Assembly (NCBI RefSeq): GCF_020523605.1
Contig: NZ_JAJAQI010000048.1
Span: forward strand, 1-37,642
Direction of reading: 5' to 3'
DNA from: Roseicella aerolata
GTDB taxonomy: Bacteria; Pseudomonadota; Alphaproteobacteria; Acetobacterales; Acetobacteraceae
DNA length: 37,642 nucleotides
The number at the start of each line of letters is the position of its first letter. Position 1 is the stretch's first letter. This document shows positions 1-9,240 of the stretch, piece after piece. The notes beneath the pieces are model-generated. The model did not search any database. It had not been told where the DNA came from and saw only the letters and a list, made by a program, of their open reading frames with translations. A program made the translations under genes and the position numbers.

Positions 1-115
1 AGGCCTGCCCACGACGCCACGCCATCGAAGCCTCCAGCCCAAGCTGGACACCTACGAATCACACCACCTCGCGCCGCAGCCAATCACAAGCCGATTCCAG
101 CCAGGGCTACTCGGG
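1..115. other. Left edge without a recognisable gene
   Basis: All three forward frames run open for only part of this stretch and then stop between about 115 and 158, with no sequence I recognise. It is less GC-rich than the flanking genes. It could be the tail of a gene that starts outside the window or plain intergenic DNA. I see no RNA gene here. Confidence 0.3.
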
Positions 116-218
116 TCTAGAACGGATTGCGTTCACCTGAACGCCCATCCGCTGTAGAGCGTTGTCCGTGGAGCAGATTCACGCTGCGGGGCGTTCACGC
201 CCCTCCGCGGTCTGCTCG
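116..218 (+). repeat. A-B palindromic intergenic repeat, copy 1
   Basis: Module A (about 118-158) is an imperfect palindrome built on CGGATTGCGTTCA and TGAACGCCCATCCG. Module B (171-217) is bounded by GAGCAGA and TCTGCTC and centred on GGGGCGTTCACGCCCC. A short linker joins them. The same two modules recur at 2112, 22813, 31067 and 33206. The repeat ends about 15 bases from the ABC-F stop codon, so module B may also act as that gene's terminator. Confidence 0.8.
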
Positions 219-232
219 AGCCGGAGTTTGCT

Positions 233-2098
233 CTACGCCGCTTCCAGCTTCTCCTGCAGCTCCAGCCACTCCGTCTCCAGCGCCTCGACCTCCTTCGCGA
301 TTGCCGCGCGCCGGGCTGTCGCGCGGGTGATGAGCTCCGCATTGTTGTTGGCGTAGAGCCGCGGATCGGTCAGCGCGGTGTCGATCGTGCCGGCCTCCGC
401 CTGCAGCCTGGCGAGCTGCGCCTCGACTTTCTTCAGCCTCTCGCGCAACGGCGCCAGCGCCGTGCGTGCCTCGGCCCGCTCGCGCCGCTCGTCGCGGCGT
501 GTCGGCGCGGCCTCGGCCTTCGCCGCGGGGCGGGCGCGCTCGGCCAGCAGGGCGCGGTACTCGTCGAGGTCGCCATCGAAGGCGCGCGCCGTGCCGTCCG
601 CCACCAGCCAGAGCCGGTCGGCCACCAACTCCACCAGATGCGGATCGTGGGTGATGAGCACCACGGCGCCGCCGAATTCGGCCAGCGCCTTCACCAGCGC
701 CTCGCGCGCATCGATGTCGAGGTGGTTGGTCGGCTCGTCGAGGATCAGCAGGTGCGGCGCCTCCCGCGTGCAGAGCGCCAGCAGCAGCCGCGCCTTCTCG
801 CCGCCGGAGCAGGAGGAGATCAGCGTTTCCGCCCGCTCCGCATCCAGCCCGAAGCGGGCGAGCTGGCTGCGGCACTGGGTCTCCGTCGCGCGCGGCAGCG
901 CCGCCTGCATGTGGGAGAGGGGGGTGCCGCGCGGGTCCAGCTCCTCCGCCTGGTGCTGGGCGAAATAGCCGACCTTCAGCTTCGGCGCGCGGTGCATGTC
1001 GCCTGCCAGCAGGTCGAGCCGGCCGGCCAGCACCTTCGCCAGGGTGGACTTGCCGTTGCCATTGGCGCCGAGCAGCGCGATTCGGTCTTCCTGGTCCAGC
1101 CGCAGGTTCAGCCCCTGCAGCACCGGCCTGCCGTCATAGCCGGCGCTGCCGCGGCTGATGGAGAGTACCGGCGGGGGCAGGGCGGTCGGCTCGGGGAAGG
1201 CGAAGCGCGTCACCGTATCCTCGACCACCGCCTCGATCGGCGGCATGCGCTCCAGCGCCTTCAGGCGGGACTGCGCCTGGCGGGCCTTGGTGGCCTTGGC
1301 GCGGAAGCGATCCACGAAAGCCTGGATGCGGGCGCGCTCGGCGGTCAGCTTCTCATTCTGCGCCTGCTGCTGCGCCTGGCGTTCCGACCGGACGCGGACG
1401 AAATTCTCGAAGCCGCCGGGGTAGAGGGTGATCTTCGCGCGGTCGAGATGGGCGATGGCATCGACGCAGCGGTCCAGCAGCCCGCGATCGTGCGAGACCA
1501 CGATGGCGGCACCAGGAAAACGCTGCAGCCAGCCTTCCAGCCACATCGTGGCCTCGAGGTCGAGATGGTTGGTCGGCTCGTCCAGCAGCAGCAGGTCGGG
1601 CTCCAGGAACAGCGCGCGGGCGAGGGCCACGCGCATCCGCCAGCCGCCGGAGAACTCCGCGATTGGCCGGGCCTGCGCCGTGGCGTCGAAGCCGAGGCCG
1701 GCCAGGATGGTGGCGGCGCGGGCCGGGGCGCTGTCCGCCCCGATGGCGATCAGCCGCTCATGGATCTCGGCCAGGCGGTGGGCGTCCGGGTGGGCCTCGA
1801 GTTCCTGGAGGAGCGCCGCGCGCTCGGTGTCGGCGGCCAGCACCGTCTCCAGCAGGCTGGCCGGGCCGCCCGGCGCTTCCTGCGCAACATGGCCGAGCCG
1901 GGCGCGGGCGGCGAGGCGGATCTCGCCGCCATCCGGGTGCAGGTCGCCCACGATGGCCTTCAGCAGGGTGGACTTGCCGGCGCCGTTGCGCCCGACCAGG
2001 CCGACCTTGCGGCCGGGGTCCACGATCAGGTCGGCGCCCTCCAGCAGGGCGCGGCCGGCGATGCGCAGCGTGAGGTCGCGGATGGAGAGGGCGGTCAT
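233..2098 (-). CDS. ABC-F family ATPase (Uup/YheS type)
   Basis: A soluble protein with two ATP-binding cassettes and no membrane segment, which defines the ABC-F class. Members act on the ribosome as translation factors or antibiotic-protection proteins. Cassette 1 has Walker A GRNGAGKS (36-43), signature FSGGW (about 149) and Walker B LLLLDEPTNHLD (about 169-180). Cassette 2 has GANGNGKS (about 344-351), signature CSGGEK (about 430) and LLILDEPTNHLD (about 450-461). Between them is the charged linker (about 235-290) typical of the family, and the C-terminus (about 530-621) is a Lys/Glu/Ala-rich predicted coiled coil. Length (621 residues) is normal. The ATG is preceded by AGGAGAGG. Repeats of one family flank both ends of the gene. 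The exact subfamily (Uup or YheS) was not resolved. Confidence 0.93.
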   Translation of the reverse strand: MTALSIRDLTLRIAGRALLEGADLIVDPGRKVGLVGRNGAGKSTLLKAIVGDLHPDGGEIRLAARARLGHVAQEAPGGPASLLETVLAADTERAALLQELEAHPDAHRLAEIHERLIAIGADSAPARAATILAGLGFDATAQARPIAEFSGGWRMRVALARALFLEPDLLLLDEPTNHLDLEATMWLEGWLQRFPGAAIVVSHDRGLLDRCVDAIAHLDRAKITLYPGGFENFVRVRSERQAQQQAQNEKLTAERARIQAFVDRFRAKATKARQAQSRLKALERMPPIEAVVEDTVTRFAFPEPTALPPPVLSISRGSAGYDGRPVLQGLNLRLDQEDRIALLGANGNGKSTLAKVLAGRLDLLAGDMHRAPKLKVGYFAQHQAEELDPRGTPLSHMQAALPRATETQCRSQLARFGLDAERAETLISSCSGGEKARLLLALCTREAPHLLILDEPTNHLDIDAREALVKALAEFGGAVVLITHDPHLVELVADRLWLVADGTARAFDGDLDEYRALLAERARPAAKAEAAPTRRDERRERAEARTALAPLRERLKKVEAQLARLQAEAGTIDTALTDPRLYANNNAELITRATARRAAIAKEVEALETEWLELQEKLEAA

Positions 2099-2111
2099 GG
2101 CCGGCCTCTCC

Positions 2112-2160
2112 TAGAGCAGATCGCGGGCGGGCGGAAACGGCCGGGAGCGTGAATCTGCGC
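2112..2160 (-). repeat. B-only repeat, copy 2 (inverted relative to copy 1)
   Basis: This is module B alone in reverse orientation. GAGCAGA opens at 2114, the degenerate palindrome core GGGCGGAAACGGCC is in the middle, and GAATCTGC closes it. It sits just upstream of the ABC-F start codon, so this gene has oppositely oriented copies on both sides. Confidence 0.6.
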
Positions 2161-2304
2161 GTCAGGCCCGGTCCGGGCGGATCATGGGCATCCGGCACCG
2201 CCCGGATGCGCGACGCCAGCCGTCAGGCCCCGGCAGGCCAGGGATGAAGGGGGAGCCCCGGTGCCGCAGGCCGTTTCCGCGGCCCGGCTGCCTGGCGCGG
2301 CGCC

Positions 2305-2496
2305 TCAACTCGGCTGCTTCTCCGGATCGGCCTCCTCCGGACCGGGTTTCTCCTTCGGCCCGGCCGGCTCGCCGGTCCATTCATCCTCGATCAGGCCCTG
2401 CTGGCCGCTGACCAGGTCGACATCGGCCTGGCTCGGGGGGCGGGGGATGTAGCCCTGCCGGGGCGGGGGGTCCTCGCGGCGCTTGTCATCGGTCAT
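2305..2496 (-). CDS. Small acidic hypothetical protein
   Basis: A 63-residue reading frame beginning [20 protein letters not shown]. It is very rich in Pro, Glu, Asp and Lys, with no hydrophobic segment and no cysteines, so it is probably a small, largely disordered cytoplasmic protein. I do not recognise the family. A longer in-frame extension to 2697 would run into ndk on the opposite strand and gains only an unlikely arginine-rich leader, so I chose the internal ATG. It is divergent from ndk with about 100 bases between the starts. Codon use fits the neighbours, which is the main reason for calling it a gene. Confidence 0.55.
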   Translation of the reverse strand: MTDDKRREDPPPRQGYIPRPPSQADVDLVSGQQGLIEDEWTGEPAGPKEKPGPEEADPEKQPS

Positions 2497-2596
2497 GCCA
2501 TGCCAACGCGCAGGGGGGGCGCCGGGTTGGGCTTGCATCCGCGGGGATCCCCGCCTATCCGGCGCGCGACTCCTCCCAACGCCAAAGGAACGCCCC

Positions 2597-3019
2597 ATGG
2601 CCGTCGAGCGCACCCTCTCCATCCTCAAGCCGGACGCCACCCGCCGGAACCTGACCGGCAAGATCAACGCGAAGTTCGAGGAGGCGGGGCTCCGCATCGT
2701 CGCGCAGAAGCGCCTGCACCTGTCCGAGGCCCAGGCCGGCGCCTTCTATGCCGTGCACAAGGAGCGGCCCTTCTACAAGGACCTCGTCTCCTTCATGACC
2801 TCCGGCCCGGTGGTGGTGCAGGTGCTCGAGGGCGAGAACGCGGTGGCGAAGAACCGTGAGATCATGGGCGCCACCAACCCGGCCAATGCCGCCCCGGGCA
2901 CCATCCGCAAGGAATTCGCCGAGAGCATCGAGGCGAACAGCGTGCACGGCTCGGACAGCGCCGAGAACGCCGCCATCGAGATCGCCTTCTTCTTCTCGGG
3001 CATCGAGATCGTCGGCTGA
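2597..3019 (+). CDS. ndk: Nucleoside diphosphate kinase
   Basis: Transfers the gamma phosphate of ATP to nucleoside diphosphates through a phosphohistidine, balancing NTP and dNTP pools in the cytoplasm. The 140-residue length is standard. It starts [14 protein letters not shown], contains the kinase loop and catalytic His117 in NSVHGSDS, and ends [11 protein letters not shown] chose the ATG at 2597 because AAAGGAA lies a few bases upstream and the protein begins exactly where the family does. The longer frame from 2483 adds an unrelated leader. It is monocistronic, followed by two strong hairpins (3030-3050 and 3086-3113). Confidence 0.98.
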   Translation: MAVERTLSILKPDATRRNLTGKINAKFEEAGLRIVAQKRLHLSEAQAGAFYAVHKERPFYKDLVSFMTSGPVVVQVLEGENAVAKNREIMGATNPANAAPGTIRKEFAESIEANSVHGSDSAENAAIEIAFFFSGIEIVG

Positions 3020-3029
3020 GGTCCCAGGC

Positions 3030-3113
3030 CGCGGGCCAGGCCGGCCCGCGCGCCACATCGTTTCGCACATCCGCGAGACAGCACCGCGCCTCCGTGCCCC
3101 GGCACGGAGGCGC
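3030..3113 (+). terminator. Two GC-rich hairpins downstream of ndk
   Basis: The first stem is CGCGGGCC/GGCCCGCG (3030-3050). The second is a perfect 13-base inverted repeat, GCGCCTCCGTGCC/GGCACGGAGGCGC (3086-3113), followed by TTCGCGTT rather than a clean U run. Both lie after the ndk stop codon and before the next promoter, which fits transcription termination in a high-GC genome. Confidence 0.55.
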
Positions 3114-3208
3114 TTCGCGTTCCGTGGCCCCCTTGATCAAAGGCGCCGCGCGCGGCAGGCTGGCCGAAACGGGGGAAATGCCGGTCCCAGCACAAGCCTG
3201 GAGACCGC

Positions 3209-4180
3209 ATGCCCCTGTTCACCCGCCGCAGCCTGCTGGGCGCGGCTGCCAGCCTTCCCCTCGCCACCCCGGCGCTCGCCGCCTATCCGGACCGGCCGCT
3301 CCGCATCATCTCCGGCTTCGCCCCGGGTGGGCTGAACGACATCGTCAGCCGGGCCATGGCCCAGGCGCTGACCCCCGTGCTCGGCCAGCCCGTGGTGGTC
3401 GAGAACCGGGCGGGGGCCGGGGGCGGCGTCGGCGCCACCGCTGCGGCGCGCTCCGCCCCGGACGGCTACACGCTCTGGATGGGGATCGTCGATACCCAGG
3501 CGATCAACCCGTCCTCCTACCGGAACCTGCAATACGACCCGGAGCGGGACTTCGCCCCGATCAGCTTGGTCGCGCATTTCCCCTTCGGCGTGGTGGTCGG
3601 CCCCTCCCAGCCGCAGATCCGGGACTTCGAGGCGATGATCGCCGCCGCCAGGGCCGCGCCGGGCAAGCTCACCTTCGCCTCCTGGGGTGTCGCCAGCACC
3701 TCCCACCTCGCGATGGAGCGCATCCTGCGCGGCCGGGGCGTGGAGATGCTGCATGTCCCCTTCACCAGCCAGGCACCGGCGATGCAGGCCATCATGTCCG
3801 GGCAGATCGACTGCATGGCCATGCCAGCCGGCGGGGCGGAGACGCTGACGCGGGATGGCAGGACGCGCTGCGTCGCCGTCATCGCCCAGCGGCCGCTGGA
3901 CATCCTGCCGGGCGCGCCGCCGGTCGCCAGCTTCGGCGTGGACCTGACCTCGGGGCTGTGGAAGGCGATCTACGCGCCGGCGAAGACCCCGCCCGCGGTG
4001 CTGGAGCGGATCAACGCGGCGGTGCGGGAGGCGATGAAGGCGCCCTCCTTCATCGAGGTGGTGCGCCAGCAGGGCGCGGTGCCGGAGCCCTCGACGCCGG
4101 AGGAACTGGCGGCGCTCGGCCGGCGGGAGAGGCAGGCCTGGGGCGCCGTGGTGCAGGCGACCGGGGCGATGGTGAACTGA
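3209..4180 (+). CDS. Bug/TctC family solute-binding protein
   Basis: Predicted periplasmic binding protein of the tripartite tricarboxylate transporter family (Bug receptors), which usually bind carboxylates or related small molecules. The N-terminus MPLFTRRSLLGAAASLPLAT looks like a Tat-type or Sec signal ending at the ALA cleavage site (about residue 24). Family features follow: YPDRPLRIISGFAPGG, an ENRAGAGGGVG loop at about 70, and APDGYTLWMG. Length (323) is typical. A GGAG sequence precedes the ATG. There are no tctA/tctB membrane genes next to it, so it is an orphan receptor, as is very common in Acetobacteraceae and Burkholderiales. The ligand cannot be told from sequence. Confidence 0.9.
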   Translation: MPLFTRRSLLGAAASLPLATPALAAYPDRPLRIISGFAPGGLNDIVSRAMAQALTPVLGQPVVVENRAGAGGGVGATAAARSAPDGYTLWMGIVDTQAINPSSYRNLQYDPERDFAPISLVAHFPFGVVVGPSQPQIRDFEAMIAAARAAPGKLTFASWGVASTSHLAMERILRGRGVEMLHVPFTSQAPAMQAIMSGQIDCMAMPAGGAETLTRDGRTRCVAVIAQRPLDILPGAPPVASFGVDLTSGLWKAIYAPAKTPPAVLERINAAVREAMKAPSFIEVVRQQGAVPEPSTPEELAALGRRERQAWGAVVQATGAMVN

Positions 4181-4433
4181 CGGAACGGGCGGGGGTGCGC
4201 CGCGCAGCGCGACCCTGCCCGGCACACCATGCCCACCCGCGGACCGGCTTCGGGCATGAGGGCGATTCGGCGCAGGCGGTCGCGCAGGGGGCACCGCTTG
4301 CGGGAAGGGCCTTCCTCTCCGCAGGCGGTCTCCGATCGGACCCGCAGGAGCCTGCCGGCGATCGGCCGCGCCGGACGGTCCGACGCGCGTCGGGCCATCC
4401 GGCCTGTTCGTTTGGATGATCCTGTTGCGCCGC

Positions 4434-4451
4434 CCGAGTGGGGCCACTCGG
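4434..4451 (-). terminator. Hairpin after the purM-purN-cox operon
   Basis: CCGAGTG and CACTCGG form a 7-base stem around a GGGC loop. It lies about 30 bases after the stop codon of the small cytochrome oxidase gene on the minus strand. No U run follows, so the terminator role is tentative. The rest of the gap from 4181 to 4479 shows no gene or other structure that I recognise. Confidence 0.35.
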
Positions 4452-4479
4452 CCGTCTGTTGCTCAGGCGGCCGGCCCGG

Positions 4480-4650
4480 TCAGGCGACGAAGAGCAGCAG
4501 CGCCAGCAGCACGATGACGCTGATGGCGACACCCCAGGTCACGAACTGGGTGAAGCCCTCCCAACCGCGCTGCCGGTCGGCGAGGATGTCCTTCGCATCA
4601 GTCGCCGCGAAATCGTAGCTTTCCTTCTCGGCCACAGCCGCACCCCTCAT
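4480..4650 (-). CDS. aa3-type cytochrome c oxidase subunit IV (small subunit)
   Basis: A 56-residue frame reading MRGAAVAEKESYDFAATDAK and then DILADRQRGWEGFTQFVTWG, followed by one membrane helix ending LLLFVA. This matches the small bacterial aa3 oxidase subunit IV family (PF07835): a short soluble head with a conserved Trp-x-x-Phe pattern and a single transmembrane helix. It is an accessory subunit of the respiratory oxidase in the inner membrane. The ATG overlaps the purN stop codon (ATGA), suggesting translational coupling; a GTG at 4635 is an alternative start. The main oxidase genes are not in this window, so this is a detached subunit. Confidence 0.75.
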   Translation of the reverse strand: MRGAAVAEKESYDFAATDAKDILADRQRGWEGFTQFVTWGVAISVIVLLALLLFVA

Positions 4651-5338
4651 CCGATCCGGTCTCCGGGTTTAGGAAGCGCGGACGGTTCCGGCAAGGGGTT
4701 GACCAGCGCGCCCGCGGCCGCCGGCGTGCCCTCGACCACCGCCTGCCCGGCCTCGAGCCGGACCTTGCCGGCCGCCAGCCAGGCGAGGGCGGCCGGGTAG
4801 ATCCGGTGCTCCTGCTCCAGCACCCGCGCCGCCAGCGCCGCCGGCGTGTCGCCCGGCAGCACGGGCACCGCGGCCTGGATCAGGACCGGCCCCTCATCCA
4901 CCCCGGCGCTGACCAGGTGCACGGTGCAGCCATGCAGCCGGACGCCGGCGGCGATCGCCCGCTCATGCGTGTCGAGCCCCGGAAAGGCGGGCAGCAGGGA
5001 GGGGTGGATGTTCACCAGCCGCCCCTCCCAGCGCGCGACGAAGCCCGGCGTCAGCACGCGCATGAAGCCGGCAAGCGCGATCAGCTCGATCCGGTGCTCC
5101 GCCAGCACCCGCTCCATCGCCGCCTCGAAGCCCGCCCGGTCGCCGCGGAAGCCGCGGCTCTCGACCACCGCGGTCGGCACGCCCGCCTCGGCCGCGCGGG
5201 CCAGCCCGCCGGCATCGGCGCGGTTGGACAGCACCAGCGCGATCTCGGCCGGGTAGGCCGGGTCGCGCGCCGCCGCCAGCAGCGCCGCCATGTTGGAGCC
5301 GCGGCCGGAGATCAGGATGGCCGTGCGGGTCCGCGCCA

Positions 5339-5339
<1 letters not shown>
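4647..5339 (-). CDS. purN: Phosphoribosylglycinamide formyltransferase
   Basis: Catalyses the third step of de novo purine synthesis: transfer of a formyl group from 10-formyltetrahydrofolate to GAR. It starts ARTRTAILISGRGSNMAALL (the phosphate-binding loop). The catalytic set is present in NIHPSLLPAFPGLDTH (Asn and His) and the Asp of VDEGPV. About 30 extra residues at the C-terminus, rich in Pro and Ala, follow the usual domain (230 in all). Its ATG overlaps the purM stop codon (TGATG), so the two are translationally coupled, as in many proteobacteria. Confidence 0.96.
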
Positions 5340-6403
<1,064 letters not shown>

Positions 6404-6693
6404 GGTCTTGGACGCGATCTCGGGCGTGATCTTGGGGGAACTGGTCAGGGCGGCCTCCGATCGGCTAAGGGGGTTGCGGCGGCGTCACGGCCGTGGTCGC
6501 CGCGCCCTACGCGCGCCGCGCGCCCGAGTCCAGAGATGCCATGCCGGGGCCGGCATTGCCGCGCGCCGCCAGCTTGGCCGCGCGGGGCGGTAACGGTCCA
6601 GTGCAACCTCCGCGGTATGCTGCCGGCGCCGCCGGGGTGTCCCGCGGGCAGCGCAGCGTGGCCGGCACGACCCGGCCGGAGCAGGAGGGGCCG

Positions 6694-7449
6694 ATGGCGG
6701 GATTCCTGAGGGGCTTGGCGCAGCGCCCGGCCATGCTGGCCGCCGCGGCCGGCCTCGCCTGGGTGCTGGCCCTGCCGGCGGCGGCGCAACTCCTCCCGCC
6801 GCCCGCCGCGCCGGCCGCGGTGGCGGAGGCGCCGGCGCTCAACCTCACCCAGCGCGGCGTCCCGGCCGAGGCGACCGCCGAGAACGGCGTCCTTGCGCGT
6901 GAGCGGGCGCTCGCCGCCGGCCGCCGCGCCGCCTTCCAGCAGATGGCCGCGGAGGCGGGGATCACCGCCCCGAACCTGTCGGATTCGCAGATCGAGGACA
7001 TGGTGAGCTCGATCGTCATCGAGCAGGAGCGCACCTCGCCCACCCGCTACAGCGGCCGCATCACGGTGAATTTCAACGCCGGCCGGGTGCGCTCGGCGCT
7101 CGGCGGCCGGGTGCCCGGCCTGCCGCCGGTGGCCGGCGCGCCCGGCGCGCCCGGCACGCCTTCGGCGCCTGGCGCGGGCGGCCCGGCCTCGAATTGGGTG
7201 GAGGCCGTCGCCACCTACCGCAGCATGGGTGAATGGCTTGAGCTGATGCGGCGCCTGAAGGGCGCGGGGCCCGTCGCCTCGGTCGATATCCGGGCGATCG
7301 CGGTGGATGCGGCGCGGCTGCGGCTGGGGCTGCGGGCGCCGACCGAGATCGCGGCCGGGGACCTCGCCGGGCTTGGCGTCGCGCTGGTGCCGGCGGCCGG
7401 GATGCGGCCAGGGGAATCCTGGCGCCTGGGCCTTGCCGGGACCTTCTGA
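6694..7449 (+). CDS. DUF2066 family exported protein
   Basis: A 251-residue protein with a hydrophobic signal (about residues 11-30, ending AAAQ), so probably periplasmic or membrane-associated. The body has the DUF2066 pattern: residues such as NGVLARERALAAGRRAAFQQ, then a conserved stretch ending YSGRITVNF. A Pro/Gly/Ala-rich linker (about 145-165) separates this from a C-terminal domain. No catalytic motif is visible and the function is unknown. The start was chosen for its strong AGGAGGGG site; an upstream in-frame ATG at 6493 would bury the signal. It is the first gene of the operon leading to hdaA and ppk, a linkage commonly seen in this bacterial group. Confidence 0.8.
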   Translation: MAGFLRGLAQRPAMLAAAAGLAWVLALPAAAQLLPPPAAPAAVAEAPALNLTQRGVPAEATAENGVLARERALAAGRRAAFQQMAAEAGITAPNLSDSQIEDMVSSIVIEQERTSPTRYSGRITVNFNAGRVRSALGGRVPGLPPVAGAPGAPGTPSAPGAGGPASNWVEAVATYRSMGEWLELMRRLKGAGPVASVDIRAIAVDAARLRLGLRAPTEIAAGDLAGLGVALVPAAGMRPGESWRLGLAGTF

Positions 7450-8044
7450 CCCGCGCCGGGAGGGCGAGGGGACCGAGGCCGCGCCGCCCGCCGTCCTGCT
7501 CACCCTGCCCAACCTGATCACGCTGGCGCGGATCTGCGCCGTGCCGGCGACCATCTGGCTCATCCTGCAGCACCGCCTGGACTGGGCCTTCCTGGTCTTC
7601 GTCGGCGCCGGCATCTCGGACGGCGTGGATGGCTGGCTGGCGCGGGTGCTGAACGCCCGCAGCGCGCTCGGCGCCATGCTCGACCCGGTGGCGGACAAGG
7701 CGCTGCTCGTCTCGGTCTATGTGGCGCTGGCCGCCATCGGCGTGCTGCCGGACTGGCTGGCGATCCTGGTGGTGTTCCGGGACATGGTGATCGTGGGCGG
7801 CGTTCTGGTCTTCTGGGTGCTCGGCCAGCCGCAGACGATCAGGCCGCTCTTCGTCTCCAAGCTGAACACCGTGCTGCAGATCGGCCTCGCCGCGCTCGCC
7901 CTGCTGCTGGCGGGCTTCGGCCTCTCGGCGCATGGGCTGCTGACCGCGATGATCTGGGCGGTGGCGGCGACGACGCTCGGCTCGGGCGCCGCCTATGTCG
8001 CCGCCACGCTGCGCCGCCCGCGCGCGGGGGCTGGCGGGCCGTGA
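7433..8044 (+). CDS. CDP-alcohol phosphatidyltransferase
   Basis: An inner-membrane enzyme that exchanges the CMP of a CDP-activated lipid for an alcohol; the PgsA-like role (phosphatidylglycerophosphate synthesis) is the likeliest. The signature motif is complete: D-x2-D-G-x2-A-R in DGVDGWLAR, then G-x3-D-x3-D in GAMLDPVAD. Several hydrophobic helices surround it, starting at TLPNLITLARICAVPATIW. The start is uncertain. The conserved part begins near 7496, and the only common start codons in frame upstream are a TTG at 7433 (used here, overlapping the DUF2066 stop) and an ATG at 7307 deep inside the previous gene. Its own stop overlaps the next start (GTGA). Confidence 0.85.
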   Translation: MPGPSDPRREGEGTEAAPPAVLLTLPNLITLARICAVPATIWLILQHRLDWAFLVFVGAGISDGVDGWLARVLNARSALGAMLDPVADKALLVSVYVALAAIGVLPDWLAILVVFRDMVIVGGVLVFWVLGQPQTIRPLFVSKLNTVLQIGLAALALLLAGFGLSAHGLLTAMIWAVAATTLGSGAAYVAATLRRPRAGAGGP

Positions 8045-9240
8045 AGCTGCTGCCGCCCGAGCGGGTGCCGGCCCGCCCGTCCACCGCGGAGCCGCCGGCC
8101 TCCCGGCCGCGCGCCGAGCCGCCGGGCCCGGCCCTGCCGGCACGGCCGAACGGCCAGGCGCGCGTCGCCACGCGCGGGCAGCGCATCGCGCTCTTCGCCG
8201 GGCTGGTGGCGGCGCTGCTGCTCGGGCTCTGGATCTTCTCGCCGATCCTGACGCCCTTCGTGCTGGCGGCGGTGATCGCCTATTTCCTCGACCCGGTGGC
8301 GACGCGGCTGACCCGCATCGGCGTGCCGCGCGGCCTCGCCGCCCTGCTGCTGATCTTCGCCCTGGTCGCCTTCGCCCTGCTGGTCCTGCTGCTGCTCTAC
8401 CCGCTGCTGATCGCGCAGGTCGGCATCCTGCTGCAGCGCCTGCCGAGCTACGTCCTCGGCGTCAGCCAGGCGGTGCGGGATGCGATGACGGCCCTGGCGG
8501 AGCGGCTGGGGCCGGAGATCTTCGACAACCGCCTGCAGGACCTCGCGGTCGGCCAGGCGGGGGCGATCATCTCCTATCTCGGCACCTCCGCCGCCCGGCT
8601 GATCGGCGGCGGCGTCGCGCTGTTCAACGTCTTCACCTATGTCACCGTCACGCCGGTGGTCGGCTTCTACCTGCTGCGCGACTGGCCGCGCATGCTGGTC
8701 CGCATCGATGCTTGGCTGCCGCGTCGCTCCGCCGCCACGCTCCGCCAGCTTGCGCGGGATACCGACCGGGTGCTCTCGGCCTGGCTGCGCGGCCAGCTCC
8801 TCTGCTGCGCGCTGCTCGCCATCTACTACGCCGCGGCGCTCTCGGCCCTGCAGCTGGAGCTTGGCCTGACCGTCGGGCTGATGGCCGGCATCCTTTCCTT
8901 CATCCCCTATATCGGCTCCATCACCGGGCTGATCGCGGCGCTCGCCCTGGCCCTGGCGCAGTTCGGCACCTGGAATTGGGTGCTGGCCGTGCTGGCCGTC
9001 TTCGTCACCGGGCAGGTGGTGGAGGGCTACATCATCTACCCGCGCCTGCTCGGGGACCGGGTGGAGCTGCACGCCGTCTGGGTGATCTTCGCGCTCTTCG
9101 CCGGCGGCGTCGCCTTCGGCTTCCTCGGCGTGCTGCTGGCCGTGCCACTGGCCGCCGTCATCGGTGTGATCGCGCGCTACTGGCTGCGCCGCTACCTGGA
9201 AAGCCCGCTCTACCTCGACCCGCCGCGCACGGGGCTCTGA
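8041..9240 (+). CDS. AI-2E family transporter (PerM-like permease)
   Basis: A 399-residue polytopic inner-membrane protein of the AI-2E exporter/PerM family. Substrates in this family are diverse and mostly unproven. The first 45 residues are a Pro/Arg/Ala-rich cytoplasmic tail. Paired helices follow from about 50 (IALFAGLVAALLLGLWIF), including the PILTPFVLAAVIAYFLDP signature, a central soluble segment (about 140-200) and late helices with LSFIPYIGSITGLIAAL. The GTG start overlaps the previous stop and its TGA overlaps the next ATG, so this operon is tightly coupled. The position directly before hdaA is conserved in related genomes. Confidence 0.9.
   Translation: MKLLPPERVPARPSTAEPPASRPRAEPPGPALPARPNGQARVATRGQRIALFAGLVAALLLGLWIFSPILTPFVLAAVIAYFLDPVATRLTRIGVPRGLAALLLIFALVAFALLVLLLLYPLLIAQVGILLQRLPSYVLGVSQAVRDAMTALAERLGPEIFDNRLQDLAVGQAGAIISYLGTSAARLIGGGVALFNVFTYVTVTPVVGFYLLRDWPRMLVRIDAWLPRRSAATLRQLARDTDRVLSAWLRGQLLCCALLAIYYAAALSALQLELGLTVGLMAGILSFIPYIGSITGLIAALALALAQFGTWNWVLAVLAVFVTGQVVEGYIIYPRLLGDRVELHAVWVIFALFAGGVAFGFLGVLLAVPLAAVIGVIARYWLRRYLESPLYLDPPRTGL

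Noticed and set aside
638-2152. 504-codon frame opposite the ABC-F gene
   Set aside because: It is antisense to two clear ATP-binding cassettes and has the low-complexity Arg/Gly/Ala make-up of high-GC shadow frames.
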